Shown here: positions 54,878-63,838 of the stretch, piece by piece
Position numbering within the stretch: the stretch's first letter is position 1
Layout of the letters: each line of letters begins with the position of its first letter
DNA from: Flavobacterium sp. HBTb2-11-1
Lineage (GTDB): Bacteria > Bacteroidota > Bacteroidia > Flavobacteriales > Flavobacteriaceae
Direction: 5' to 3'
Assembly: GCF_009826975.1 (NCBI RefSeq)
Contig: NZ_WUMO01000010.1
Span: forward strand, 92,812-156,811
Length of the DNA: 64,000 bases
The notes under the pieces: model-generated
Database searches by the model: none
What the model saw: only the letters and a program-made list of their open reading frames with translations
What the model was told of the DNA's origin: nothing
Position numbers and translations under genes: made by a program

Positions 54878-55046
54878 AATTGACTGTTTTTAATTTTGAT
54901 TGATTTTCTTTTAAAATTTTTATGCCCTTTGGAAATGACAGAAACAAGTCTGAAAATTAAGATAAATTTTTTTTAATTTATCGCTATTTATTTTGTTATT
55001 TGTACTTCTGAAAGGCTTTAATTATTAATGATTTACAAGTTCTAAT

Positions 55047-55061
55047 GTGATTTTCGTGCCA
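55047..55061 (-). promoter_or_regulatory. Sigma-54-like promoter for the ABC operon
   Basis: On the minus strand TGGCACG (from 55061 down to 55055), four A residues and TCAC (55050-55047) align with the TGGCACG-N4-TTGC consensus. The -24 part is perfect; the -12 part has A for the invariant-type G. Transcription would start near 55036, about 160 bases before the ATPase ATG. Confidence 0.45.
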
Positions 55062-55122
55062 GCAAATTAAACTTTGTAAACGCCTTATTTTTAAGGGATT
55101 ATTTTTCGATAAAAATCCAAAC

Positions 55123-55138
55123 TGTCCATTAATGGACA
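55123..55138. promoter_or_regulatory. Palindromic site, probable binding site of the sigma-54 regulator
   Basis: TGTCCATTAATGGACA is a perfect 16-base palindrome, with another TCGTCCA half-like site at 55144-55150. It lies 24 bases before the regulator gene and roughly 95 bases upstream of the predicted start site of the divergent ABC operon, the usual distance of an enhancer for sigma-54 activators. Confidence 0.6.
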
Positions 55139-55162
55139 CCTTTCGTCCAAAACTGAACAATA

Positions 55163-56512
55163 ATGAAAAAGACCAACGCCTCTATTTTAATCATCGACGA
55201 TCAAGAAGACATACTTTTTGCATCAAAAGTCTATCTTAAAAAGTATTTCGAGAACATTTATACGCTCAATAATCCGAAAAATATTGTCGAATTATTGGCT
55301 AAAAATGCCATTGACGTAGTTTTATTGGACATGAATTACCGATTGGGTTTTGAAGATGGGAGAGAAGGTTTGTATTTGCTTAAAGAAATAAAAACGCTTT
55401 CGCCGAAAACAGTTGTCATTCTAATGACCGCTTTCGGAAAAGTAGAAACCGCTGTTGAAGGCTTAAAATCGGGTGCTTTTGATTATATTCTGAAACCTTG
55501 GGAAAATAAAAAGCTCTTAGAATCGGTTAAACAAGCGGTAGATAAATCTCGAAAAGAACAGAAGAAAAGTAAAGAGGTTGAGATAAAAGAAGACTTTTTT
55601 GTTGGCAATTCTGAAATTATAAAAAAAGCCTATTCACTGGCAGATAAAGTCGCAAAAACCGATGCAAATGTTTTGATTTTAGGCGAAAATGGTACAGGGA
55701 AATTTGTTCTGGCGCATCACATTCATTCGCAATCGGAAAGAAAAAATCAGCCCTTTATTGCAGTCGATTTAGGTTCTTTAAATTCGAATATTTTTGAAAG
55801 CGAATTGTTTGGTTATGCCAAAGGTGCTTTTACTGATGCTAAAACGGATACAGCAGGACGTTTTGAAATGGCGCAAAACGGAACTATCTTTTTAGATGAA
55901 ATTGGGAATGTGCCACTTCATTTGCAATCCAAACTGCTTCAAGTGATTCAAACCAAAACCGTAACCAGATTAGGTGAAACGAAACCAAGACCTTTAAATG
56001 TGCGCATCATAACGGCAACCAATTTGAATTTAAAACAAGAAGTAGCTGATAAAAATTTTCGTGAAGATTTGTATTATCGCATCAATACCATGGAAATCGT
56101 TTTGCCTCCGTTGAGAGAACGTCACGAAGATAAAATTCCGCTTGCCGAATATCTTTTGGATAAAATGATTGAAAAATATGGCAGGGACGAAATTGTTTTT
56201 GACAAAAAAGTCTTGGAACAGATTGAAAAACATGCTTGGAACGGAAATATCCGCGAAATGGAAAATAAGATTGAACGCGCGGTTATTCTCTGCGAAAATA
56301 ATACCATCACCGCTTCAGATTTGGATTTGGAAACGATAACGCCTTACGAGGAAAACTCAGACGATATTCAGCTCTCTTCTGTTGAAAAAGCAGCAGTTGA
56401 AAAAGCACTTCTTAAAAACAACAATAATATCAGTAAAACAGCCGAAGAATTAGGACTTTCAAGAGGCGCGCTGTATAGACGTTTGGAGAAATTTAATATC
56501 AATATCGACTAA
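55163..56512 (+). CDS. Sigma-54-dependent response regulator (NtrC family)
   Basis: 449 residues: receiver (~5-125, acceptor Asp56 in VVLLDMN, Lys in LKPWE), AAA+ ATPase (~148-380; Walker A GENGTGKF at 174-181, Walker B GTIFLDEIGN) and a C-terminal Fis-type helix-turn-helix (ISKTAEELGLSRGALYRRLEKF). The sigma-54 contact loop reads GAFTDA at 221-226 instead of GAFTGA, a variant I believe is common in Bacteroidota. It is followed after 2 bases by its sensor kinase gene and is divergent from the ABC exporter, its most likely target. Confidence 0.96.
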   Translation: MKKTNASILIIDDQEDILFASKVYLKKYFENIYTLNNPKNIVELLAKNAIDVVLLDMNYRLGFEDGREGLYLLKEIKTLSPKTVVILMTAFGKVETAVEGLKSGAFDYILKPWENKKLLESVKQAVDKSRKEQKKSKEVEIKEDFFVGNSEIIKKAYSLADKVAKTDANVLILGENGTGKFVLAHHIHSQSERKNQPFIAVDLGSLNSNIFESELFGYAKGAFTDAKTDTAGRFEMAQNGTIFLDEIGNVPLHLQSKLLQVIQTKTVTRLGETKPRPLNVRIITATNLNLKQEVADKNFREDLYYRINTMEIVLPPLRERHEDKIPLAEYLLDKMIEKYGRDEIVFDKKVLEQIEKHAWNGNIREMENKIERAVILCENNTITASDLDLETITPYEENSDDIQLSSVEKAAVEKALLKNNNNISKTAEELGLSRGALYRRLEKFNINID

Positions 56513-56514
56513 TT

Positions 56515-57849
56515 ATGTTAAGGACTTTACAAACTTATAAACTCCTTTTTCTGCGATTAATTTTTATCGTTATCGGCATCGAATTGTCGCTTTATTTCTT
56601 TAAGATTGGTTTGCTTTTTACGGGAATTTTTAGCCTCTGCATGGTTTTTCTGCTGAGTAGAGAAATGTATTTTTATGTTAAAAATATGGTTTTGATTTAC
56701 AATAAAACCATTTCTTCAATATTGCAGGATGATTTTAGTTCTGATTTTTCTAAACATAAATTCAATAGTACGTATAACGAGCTTTTTACTTTGTATGAAA
56801 CTTTAAAAAACAAGCAAAATGAGCAAGTTACGAGAGATATTATTTACCGTTCGATTTTAAACAATATAGAATCGGGCGTTATTATTTTGCAGAAACAGGA
56901 AAGCGATTGGAGTGTTTTTTTAATGAACGATTACTTTTCGAGCCATTTTAATGCGCCTAAAGTTTCGAAATGGAAATATCTTAAGAATCAGCTGCCGTCT
57001 TTGTGTGAAATTATCGAAAAAGATGATTTTCACGAAATCAAAACTTCAATCGAGCTAAGTATAAACGAAAAAAGCAAACAGACGTTTGTTTTGCAGGCCT
57101 CACGAACAGAAATCTTTGGACAGGATTATTTTATTGTTTTGCTCGACTCGATTCAGAATGTGGTGGAGAAAAAAGAAAAAGATGCATGGATCAATTTGAT
57201 GAAAGTGATTTCGCATGAATTGCTGAACTCCATTACGCCAATTCGTTCGATCTGCCAGAATTTGGAGGATTTGGTAGAGCAAGATTCGCTTTCGCCAGAG
57301 GATTTAGAAGATGTCAAACACAGCGTGCAAACGATGTTGAGACGTAGCGACCATTTACAGAAATTTGTAGAAGGATATCGAAAACTGGCTATGCTGCCTT
57401 CGCCAAAAAAAGAAAAAATAGAATTACAGCATTTGATTGAAAACTGCATTCAAATAATGAGTCCGATTTTCAAGAAAAATAATATTGAGGTAACCAATAG
57501 CGTTATTCAAGACTATTTTATAAATGTCGATTCTCAGCAGACAGAACAAGTGCTAATCAATTTACTGACGAACTCGATTAATGCATTAGAAAACAAAGAT
57601 TCCAAACAAATCTCCATTTCGGCGGAAGCCAAAAATAATCGCATTTTCATACGAGTTACAGACAATGGAAAAGGAATTGAAAAAGAAATTGAAGACAAAA
57701 TATTTCTTCCGTTTTACACCACAAGAACCGAAGGTGCGGGAATTGGTTTGACTTTATCTAAAAATATTATAGAGGCTCACGGCGGTTATATTTCACATAA
57801 AAACGAAAATGGAAAAACGATTTTTGAAATGTGTTTGATTGAAGATTGA
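56515..57849 (+). CDS. Membrane sensor histidine kinase, partner of the sigma-54 regulator
   Basis: 444 residues. Two helices lie at ~12-52 with almost no periplasmic loop (LFLRLIFIVIGIELSLYFF, LFTGIFSLCMVFLLS). A linker and PAS-like region (~95-215) are followed by a kinase core with His234 in VISHELLNSITPI, NLLTNSINAL, DNGKGIEKEI and GAGIGLTLSKNI. Signals must be sensed within the membrane or in the cytoplasm. The gene starts 2 bases after the regulator gene, so they form one transcript. Such kinase/NtrC/ABC-exporter sets are typical for envelope or antimicrobial stress responses; the signal is unknown. Confidence 0.95.
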   Translation: MLRTLQTYKLLFLRLIFIVIGIELSLYFFKIGLLFTGIFSLCMVFLLSREMYFYVKNMVLIYNKTISSILQDDFSSDFSKHKFNSTYNELFTLYETLKNKQNEQVTRDIIYRSILNNIESGVIILQKQESDWSVFLMNDYFSSHFNAPKVSKWKYLKNQLPSLCEIIEKDDFHEIKTSIELSINEKSKQTFVLQASRTEIFGQDYFIVLLDSIQNVVEKKEKDAWINLMKVISHELLNSITPIRSICQNLEDLVEQDSLSPEDLEDVKHSVQTMLRRSDHLQKFVEGYRKLAMLPSPKKEKIELQHLIENCIQIMSPIFKKNNIEVTNSVIQDYFINVDSQQTEQVLINLLTNSINALENKDSKQISISAEAKNNRIFIRVTDNGKGIEKEIEDKIFLPFYTTRTEGAGIGLTLSKNIIEAHGGYISHKNENGKTIFEMCLIED

Positions 57850-57899
57850 TTTGAATTTTGCAAAAGAAATGTTTTAACATACGGCTAATATTTTTTGTT

Positions 57900-57907
57900 T
57901 AAATTTG
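57900..57907 (+). promoter_or_regulatory. Possible -7 element for the phytochrome operon
   Basis: TAAATTTG matches TAnnTTTG and lies 50 bases before the heme oxygenase ATG. The -33 TTG is not evident. Confidence 0.4.
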
Positions 57908-57956
57908 TGAAGAGGAGTTGCCCAATTGACTCTCGATAATAAAGAATATTACAAAC

Positions 57957-58553
57957 ATGAGTACAAATACAACTTCTGCTATAGCTTCTAGTTTCCTTAT
58001 TGATTTAAAAACACAAACGTCTGATTCTCATAAGAAATTGGAAGAACTTCCAGTGTCTATGTCGATTATGTCGCCAGATATGAAAATCGAAGATTACACT
58101 TATTATTTAAGTTTAATGCATGATGTGCATAACGATACTGAGGAACATATTTTCCCTTTTTTAGCAAATGCAATGGAAGATCTGGAACAAAGAAGAAAGA
58201 AACATCTTATAGAAAATGATCTTTTCTTTCTGAATGCTCCAAAAATGAATTCAGAAAAAGTCTTTGAAACAGAATTAATTTCAGTTCCATTTGCTTTAGG
58301 GATTTTATATGTAGTAGAAGGTTCAACGCTTGGAGGAAGATTTATTTTGAAAAATGTATCTAAATTTCCTGAACTTTCAGGAGAACAAGGTGTTTCTTAT
58401 TTTAACGGTTATGGAGAAAAAACAGGAAGCTTTTGGAAATCTTTCCTTAATTTTCTTTCAGAGTACGAACAAGAGCATAATTGCGGAGAGAAAATTATAG
58501 AAGGAGCAATTTTTGCTTTTGATAGTATATACAAGCATTTTGACCGAAAGTAA
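57957..58553 (+). CDS. bphO: Biliverdin-producing heme oxygenase
   Basis: 198 residues of the all-helical heme oxygenase fold. The proximal haem ligand is probably His25 in DSHKKLEEL, and the distal helix glycines appear in LYVVEGSTLGGRFI. The enzyme opens haem to biliverdin, iron and CO. It lies 3 bases upstream of the bacteriophytochrome gene, so it supplies that protein's chromophore. It could also release iron from haem, but no haem uptake genes are beside it. Confidence 0.92.
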   Translation: MSTNTTSAIASSFLIDLKTQTSDSHKKLEELPVSMSIMSPDMKIEDYTYYLSLMHDVHNDTEEHIFPFLANAMEDLEQRRKKHLIENDLFFLNAPKMNSEKVFETELISVPFALGILYVVEGSTLGGRFILKNVSKFPELSGEQGVSYFNGYGEKTGSFWKSFLNFLSEYEQEHNCGEKIIEGAIFAFDSIYKHFDRK

Positions 58554-58556
58554 AAA

Positions 58557-60845
58557 ATGAAGATTAAGGATATAGTAAATCGTGATCTTGTTAATTTAAG
58601 TAATTGCGAACAGGAACCTATACATATTCCAGGAAAAATTCAGCCTCATGGCTTTTTACTTGGTATTACGCAAGACTGGAAAATAGATTTCTGTACAGAA
58701 AATGTTGCTGTATATTTTGATATTTCCCACATTCAGATGTTGGGAAAAGATTTTGCAAGCGTTTTTGGCTCTGTTGCACAAGAAGAAATATTGGCCTATA
58801 TAAAAGGAGATGAAGTTCAAGACGCTTTTCCACTTGAGATCGAACTGCTCGGAAAATTATTTCAAATCAATATTCATGTTAGTGATGGCATTTTTGTTCT
58901 AGAAGCCGAATTGCTGTTTCCGGATAGAGAAAAACTGGCTGACGCTTACAAACAAACCATTCAGTTTGTTAGTCAGATGAATAAAACCAAATCGCTTAAA
59001 GATTTATGTGCTCTTGTAGCGCAAGGAACGCGTGAAATAACAGGTTACGATCGCGTTATGATTTACCGTTTTGATGAGCAGTATAACGGAGAAGTATTTG
59101 CCGAAGACTGTCGTGAAGATTTAGAGCCTTTTCTAGGATTGCACTATCCGCATACCGATATTCCTGCTCAAGCTCGCGAATTGTATATTAAAAATCAGCT
59201 TAGGTTGATTGTTGATATTAATTACGAGCCAGTTCCGATTTATACAGTCGATGATAAGGAAGGTAAAAATCTGGATTTAAGCCTTTCTATTCTTCGAAGC
59301 ACTTCGCCAATTCATGTTGAATATCTTAAAAATATTGGAGTAGGTGCAACGCTAACCATTTCGCTCATTCATCACGGAAAATTGTGGGGTTTAATTGCCT
59401 GCCATCATTATTCAGAAAAAAATATATCGCCTGAAATTAGATTGGCGGCGAAACTTCAAGGACAATTTATCACGTCTCAAATTGATATCAGACAATCTAA
59501 CGATGAATACATAAGTGCTCAAAAAACCGTTTTAGCATTAGAACAGTTAAATGCGCTTAATCTTCCTATTTTGCAGAAATCATTAGAGACGATAATCGCT
59601 GCGCCACAGCTTTTAGATCTTTGTAATGCTGCAGGAGTGTCCATTGTTTCTAGAAGTAAAATTTATAAAAATGGTTCAACTCCAACGGATGAACAAATTT
59701 TCAAATTAATTGAAAAGATTGCCGAAAAGAATATAACTGATGTATTTTCGACTAATAAAATAAGCGACCATTTTCCAGAATTTGCCGAAGATGAAAATTT
59801 TGCGGGAATTATTTACCATTCGCTTGGCAATAATAATAATGACCATATCATTTGGTATAGGCCAGAAACTATTTCTGAAATACATTGGGGCGGAGATCCT
59901 GAGAAAAGTATCGTAAAAGACAGTAACGGACTGCATCCTAGAAATTCGTTTAATATCTGGAAGCAGATCGTAAACAATCAAAGCAATGTTTGGAAATCGT
60001 ATGAGATTAACGCTGCGGGACAATACGCTCATACTTTACAGAATCAGCTTATTTTGATTATGTTGAGTGAAGAGGAAGAAAAATATAGAAACCAAAGTGA
60101 AATATTAAAAGAAACCAATTCGGAGCTTGAAAATATAAACTGGATCAGTACGCATGATTTGCAGGAACCTTTGCGTAAAATTCAGCTGATTACTTCGAAA
60201 ATGCTCTCCGAGTTGGATGTTATTTCTACAGAGTCGATTTCAAATTCTTTAGAACGAGTTTCAAAATCTGCCAATAGAATGAGCGGTTTATTGGAAGATA
60301 TTTTAAAATATACTCGTATAAAAAATAATAGAGATGCTCTTGGCAATGTAGATTTAAATGAAGTTCTGCAAACTGTTCTTAAGGAAATGAATGAAACTAT
60401 TGCAGAAAATAATGCTGTAATAGAATACGAAAATCTTCCAGAGGTTCATGCTGTTTCTTTTTTGATGAAGCAATTATTGACGAATGTCATTCAAAATTCT
60501 TTAAAATATAAATCTCCAGAAAGAAATCCGATAATAAAAATAACAGCTTCTCAGGAACCAGTAATTATCAGCAATTTATTTAAAGTGTATTGCCATTGGG
60601 TTCGTTTTTCTGATAATGGAATTGGTTTTGAACCCCAATATGAGAAATCGATCTTTAAGATATTTACCAAACTGCATACTATGGAAGAGTATACGGGTTC
60701 AGGTATAGGTCTTGCTTTATGTAAAAAAATCATGCATGCGATTGGCGGAGATATTTATGCGCAAGGAAAACCAGGAAAAGGCACAGATATTATAATCTAT
60801 TTTCCATGTGATCCGAAAGATACGCTTTTGCCTATAAATGAGTAG
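58557..60845 (+). CDS. bphP: Bacteriophytochrome histidine kinase
   Basis: 762 residues in the order PAS (~20-115), GAF (~140-310), PHY (~325-500), HisKA and HATPase (~520-755). The biliverdin-binding cysteine is Cys17 in NCEQEPIHIPGKIQPHG. GAF landmarks HTDIPAQAREL and STSPIHVEYLKNIGVGATL are conserved and surround the chromophore. The phospho-acceptor is His533 in STHDLQEPLRKI; SDNGIGF and GSGIGLALCKKI complete the ATP site. It reads red/far-red light and phosphorylates an unknown regulator: no receiver is fused or encoded next to it. It is co-transcribed with its heme oxygenase. Confidence 0.96.
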   Translation: MKIKDIVNRDLVNLSNCEQEPIHIPGKIQPHGFLLGITQDWKIDFCTENVAVYFDISHIQMLGKDFASVFGSVAQEEILAYIKGDEVQDAFPLEIELLGKLFQINIHVSDGIFVLEAELLFPDREKLADAYKQTIQFVSQMNKTKSLKDLCALVAQGTREITGYDRVMIYRFDEQYNGEVFAEDCREDLEPFLGLHYPHTDIPAQARELYIKNQLRLIVDINYEPVPIYTVDDKEGKNLDLSLSILRSTSPIHVEYLKNIGVGATLTISLIHHGKLWGLIACHHYSEKNISPEIRLAAKLQGQFITSQIDIRQSNDEYISAQKTVLALEQLNALNLPILQKSLETIIAAPQLLDLCNAAGVSIVSRSKIYKNGSTPTDEQIFKLIEKIAEKNITDVFSTNKISDHFPEFAEDENFAGIIYHSLGNNNNDHIIWYRPETISEIHWGGDPEKSIVKDSNGLHPRNSFNIWKQIVNNQSNVWKSYEINAAGQYAHTLQNQLILIMLSEEEEKYRNQSEILKETNSELENINWISTHDLQEPLRKIQLITSKMLSELDVISTESISNSLERVSKSANRMSGLLEDILKYTRIKNNRDALGNVDLNEVLQTVLKEMNETIAENNAVIEYENLPEVHAVSFLMKQLLTNVIQNSLKYKSPERNPIIKITASQEPVIISNLFKVYCHWVRFSDNGIGFEPQYEKSIFKIFTKLHTMEEYTGSGIGLALCKKIMHAIGGDIYAQGKPGKGTDIIIYFPCDPKDTLLPINE

Positions 60846-60856
60846 AATTTATTTAG

Positions 60857-60932
60857 CGCAGATTTAAAAAGATTTCTACAGATTAATCAGATTTAATTTT
60901 ATCTGCCTTTAATCATTTTAAATCTGCGTGAA
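60857..60932. repeat. Imperfect inverted repeat of AATCTG units
   Basis: GCGCAGATTTAAAAAGATTT near 60858 is mirrored by TTTTAAATCTGCGTG near 60916-60930 between two convergent genes. It belongs to the dispersed family and may end both transcripts. Confidence 0.5.
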
Positions 60933-60942
60933 ACATTTTATA

Positions 60943-61830
60943 TTAGCTTTTTCGAACAAAAAGTTTTAATCTTTCGGTTTTAAAATTCACTTCAGAAATA
61001 ATAGTCCCGGCAAAAATTAAAGTTCCGCCCAAAAGCAAACGCCAAGTTAGGTTTTCACCCAAAATGAAGAATGCGCCAATTGCTCCAAAAACAGGTTCAA
61101 ACAAATAAATTACTGCCACACGTTCTGCCGATAAGTATCGCTGCGAAATATTGGAAACCGTGTACATAAAAGCTGTAGAAAACAAAGCGCAATACATTAC
61201 GCCCATCCAAAACGTATTATTTTGCGGAAACCATTCTGATGAACTGTCTGTCAGCGCTATTAAAAAAGTAAAAAGCGCACAAAACGCAAACATGGGAACA
61301 TTAGAATACAAAAGATTTTTGGTAGCCGAATGTTTTTCAACAGCAATTAAATAAATCGCAAAGGCAAAAGCTCCAGCGATGGTAAATAAATCCCCGAAGT
61401 TTATCGTAAATTTATCCTGAATGGCAATAATAAATAAACCGGTTAAAGCCGTTAAAGCAGCAATCCAAATTTTTAGAGAAGCATTGGTTTTGTAAACCGC
61501 CAGTTTTAATAACGGAATAATAATTACGGTTAATCCCGCAATAAAAGAACACTGAGAAGCATCTGTATATTTCAGTCCAACAGTTTGCAGCTGAATGCCT
61601 AAAAACATTGGAACTGCTAAGATAAAACCTGTTTTGACAGCTTCTCGATTGATGTCTTTAACATATTTCCAAAAAATAAAACTCAATACAGCGACAGCCA
61701 GCAGGAAGCGATAGAATAGAAATACATTTAGAGAATATGCGCCAATTGCCATTTTGGTAACAGAATATGAGACTCCCCAAAAGGCAGTGCCAAGAATTAA
61801 TAAAAACAATAAAAGCTGTCTTCTTTCCAT
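60943..61830 (-). CDS. EamA/DMT-family transporter
   Basis: 295 residues with ten predicted membrane helices in two EamA halves: GTAFWGVSYSVTKMAIGAYSLNVFLFYRFLLA opens the first, and YLFEPVFGAIGAFFILGENLTWRLLLGGTLIFAGTIIS the second. DMT proteins move metabolites such as amino acids or nucleotides across the inner membrane, often as exporters. Its start is 1 base after a GNAT acetyltransferase stop, and the pair is divergent from a LysR regulator. Acetylation then export of the same small molecule is conceivable. Confidence 0.93.
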   Translation of the reverse strand: MERRQLLLFLLILGTAFWGVSYSVTKMAIGAYSLNVFLFYRFLLAVAVLSFIFWKYVKDINREAVKTGFILAVPMFLGIQLQTVGLKYTDASQCSFIAGLTVIIIPLLKLAVYKTNASLKIWIAALTALTGLFIIAIQDKFTINFGDLFTIAGAFAFAIYLIAVEKHSATKNLLYSNVPMFAFCALFTFLIALTDSSSEWFPQNNTFWMGVMYCALFSTAFMYTVSNISQRYLSAERVAVIYLFEPVFGAIGAFFILGENLTWRLLLGGTLIFAGTIISEVNFKTERLKLFVRKS

Positions 61831-61831
61831 T

Positions 61832-62353
61832 TTAAATCAATACTTTTTTCATCATTAAATCGGTTTGTTCGTCGTCGCCTAATCTGAAGATATGTGTGTC
61901 AAATTGTACAAAACCATTTTTTGTATAGAAGCTCACGGCCCTAAAATTCTTTTCCCATACGCCCAACCACATATACGAGGCTTTTATTTCTTTGGCAATT
62001 TCTTCTGCTTGCGCGTACAAGGCTTGCGCGACTTTTTTACCATGAAATTCTTTTGCCACATAGATGCGTTCTATTTCTAAAGCGTTTAAATCTTCCTTTT
62101 CGGTTTGAGCGTCAGCCGTGTTTAATTTCAGATAACCCACTACTTTTTCGTCTAAAACAGCTAAAAAGAAATAAGACGACGGATTTTTCAATTCAGCACT
62201 TAGTTTTTCTGTGGCGAAGCTTTCGTCCAGATATTTTTTCATGTTTTCTTCGCTGTTGACATCAGCAAAAGTTTCAAAAAAAGTTTGTCTGCCAATAGAT
62301 TGAAGCTTTAAAACGTCATCAATCGTTGCTTTAGTTATTTTTAGAGTATTCAT
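61832..62353 (-). CDS. GNAT-family N-acetyltransferase (SpeG/PaiA-like)
   Basis: 173 residues: IGRQTFFETFADVNSEENMKKYLDESF near the start, YFFLAVLDEKVVGYLKLNT, the acetyl-CoA segment LEIERIYVAKEFHGKKVAQALYAQAEEIAKE and YMWLGVWEKNFRAVSFYTKNGFVQFDTHIFRLG. The ending is typical of the PaiA-like group, several of which acetylate polyamines or amino acids. The first gene of an operon with the EamA transporter; its start is 64 bases from the divergent LysR gene. Confidence 0.93.
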   Translation of the reverse strand: MNTLKITKATIDDVLKLQSIGRQTFFETFADVNSEENMKKYLDESFATEKLSAELKNPSSYFFLAVLDEKVVGYLKLNTADAQTEKEDLNALEIERIYVAKEFHGKKVAQALYAQAEEIAKEIKASYMWLGVWEKNFRAVSFYTKNGFVQFDTHIFRLGDDEQTDLMMKKVLI

Positions 62354-62401
62354 TTTTATTTCTTTTTAATGCGTTAAAAGCTGTTTTTTATTCTTTATAA
62401 A

Positions 62402-62414
62402 TGCGTAAATTGCA
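62402..62414. promoter_or_regulatory. LysR-type T-N11-A box
   Basis: TGCGTAAATTGCA is a T-N11-A motif with inverted TGC/GCA ends. It lies 3 bases before the LysR start codon and 48 bases from the divergent GNAT start, where LysR proteins bind to control themselves and the neighbouring operon. Confidence 0.55.
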
Positions 62415-62417
62415 TCA

Positions 62418-63281
62418 ATGGATTTACAGCAGATTAAATATTTTTTGGCTTTGGCCCGCGAACTTCATTTCTGGAATACTGCCGGAAAAATGAATATTAC
62501 ACAATCAGCACTTAGCCGTCAGATTCAGTCTCTTGAGAATCAGCTTGGGGTTCAGTTGTTTGAGCGAAACAAACGCAATGTCAAACTGACTGCCGCTGGC
62601 CAATTCTTAAAAGAAAAATGGGAGGTAGAATTGAGTAAATTGGAATTTATTCATCAATCTGCCCGCCAGATTCAGTTGGGAGAGAGCGGTACGATTACCA
62701 TTTCTCATCCCGATTCTATTTCGGCTTCTGCTATGCCCGAAATCTTATCTCGCATTTCAAATGCTTTTCCTAAGCTTAAAATCAAACTAGTTCAAGTTTT
62801 ATACGAGAATCAGCAGGATTTTTTACGCAATTATAAAATTGATCTGGCCTTTACCAGAGATATCAATACCGATAAAGATATTCAGTCTCAAAAAATCCAA
62901 ACCGATTATCTGGCGATTGTCGTTCCAGAAGATCACCCTTATCAGACGCCTGCCGATTTGACCAAGGAAACGCTTGCTTCTCAAAAGTTTATTTTACCAA
63001 CCAACGACGAAGGAAGCAGTTATAGTGATCTTATTCGAAGGCTGTTCAATTCTTTCGAGAATGCTCCCGAAGTTTATCTTTATTCTGAATTCGGTTCTGC
63101 GATTATCGCTTTGGTTCGAAAAGGACTCGGAATTGCCATTTTACCCGATTCTTATGTCTATCACGAAATTCCAGGAATCCGATTTATCAAATTGCCTTTA
63201 GAAACCGATTTATATGTCAATTGGAGAACCGAAGACCATAACCCTGTGCTTGCCAATGTTTTGAAATTGATTATTCCGTAA
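62418..63281 (+). CDS. LysR-family transcriptional regulator
   Basis: 287 residues. The N-terminal winged helix is standard: MDLQQIKYFLALARELHFWNTAGKMNITQSALSRQIQSLENQLGVQLFERN. The effector domain (~90-287) has the periplasmic-binding-like pattern ending in GLGIAILPDSYV. It is divergent from the GNAT-EamA operon, the arrangement usual for LysR targets, and converges with another GNAT gene 3 bases downstream. The inducer is unknown. Confidence 0.95.
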   Translation: MDLQQIKYFLALARELHFWNTAGKMNITQSALSRQIQSLENQLGVQLFERNKRNVKLTAAGQFLKEKWEVELSKLEFIHQSARQIQLGESGTITISHPDSISASAMPEILSRISNAFPKLKIKLVQVLYENQQDFLRNYKIDLAFTRDINTDKDIQSQKIQTDYLAIVVPEDHPYQTPADLTKETLASQKFILPTNDEGSSYSDLIRRLFNSFENAPEVYLYSEFGSAIIALVRKGLGIAILPDSYVYHEIPGIRFIKLPLETDLYVNWRTEDHNPVLANVLKLIIP

Positions 63282-63284
63282 CTG

Positions 63285-63731
63285 TTAAGGCCTCAGCATT
63301 CCAATATGCGGAATTCCGTCTTCGTCATACACTTCTCCCTGTTCAACAAATCCTAACGATTGGTAGAACTTGGACAAATGATATTGCGCACTGATTCTAA
63401 TTGGACTTTTTCCAAATTTTTCCTCACAACCTTCAATCGAAGCTTCCATTAGTTTTACCCCTAAACCTAATCCGCGATGCGATCTTGCAATTACTACTCT
63501 TCCTATCGAAACTTCATCATACGATACTCCCTTTGGAAGCAAACGTGTGACACCTGCCAATTCGTTATCGGCATAATACAATAGATGAAAACCTTTTTGG
63601 TCTTTATTGTCTAAATCGAGATAAGGGCAGTTTTGTTCGACCACAAATACATCGCTTCTTAAACGAAGCATATTGTACATTTCGTGATTGGTTAATTCGT
63701 CAAAAGATTTAATGGAATGGCTGAATGTCAT
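63285..63731 (-). CDS. GNAT-family N-acetyltransferase (ElaA-like)
   Basis: 148 residues matching ElaA: ELTNHEMYNMLRLRSDVFVVEQNCPYLDLDNKDQKGFHLL, then GVTRLLPKGVSYDEVSIGRVVIARSHRGLGLGVKLMEASIEGCEEKFG with the acetyl-CoA loop RSHRGLGLG. The family substrate is not established. It is separated from LysR by 3 bases in convergent orientation. A single-gene unit. Confidence 0.94.
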   Translation of the reverse strand: MTFSHSIKSFDELTNHEMYNMLRLRSDVFVVEQNCPYLDLDNKDQKGFHLLYYADNELAGVTRLLPKGVSYDEVSIGRVVIARSHRGLGLGVKLMEASIEGCEEKFGKSPIRISAQYHLSKFYQSLGFVEQGEVYDEDGIPHIGMLRP

Positions 63732-63838
63732 TTTTAATTTTAGACTTTAATTTTTGACAAAGATAAAACAGAGAATAATGTGTAAAAATGCTATTTTTTT
63801 ATCATGTGATGCTGAAAGTGCATTAATGCTTTTTGAAA

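Noticed and set aside
55823..55840. GAFTDA loop as a sign of a dead sigma-54 activator
   Set aside because: I believe this variant is common in Bacteroidota NtrC-type proteins, and Walker A and B motifs are intact.
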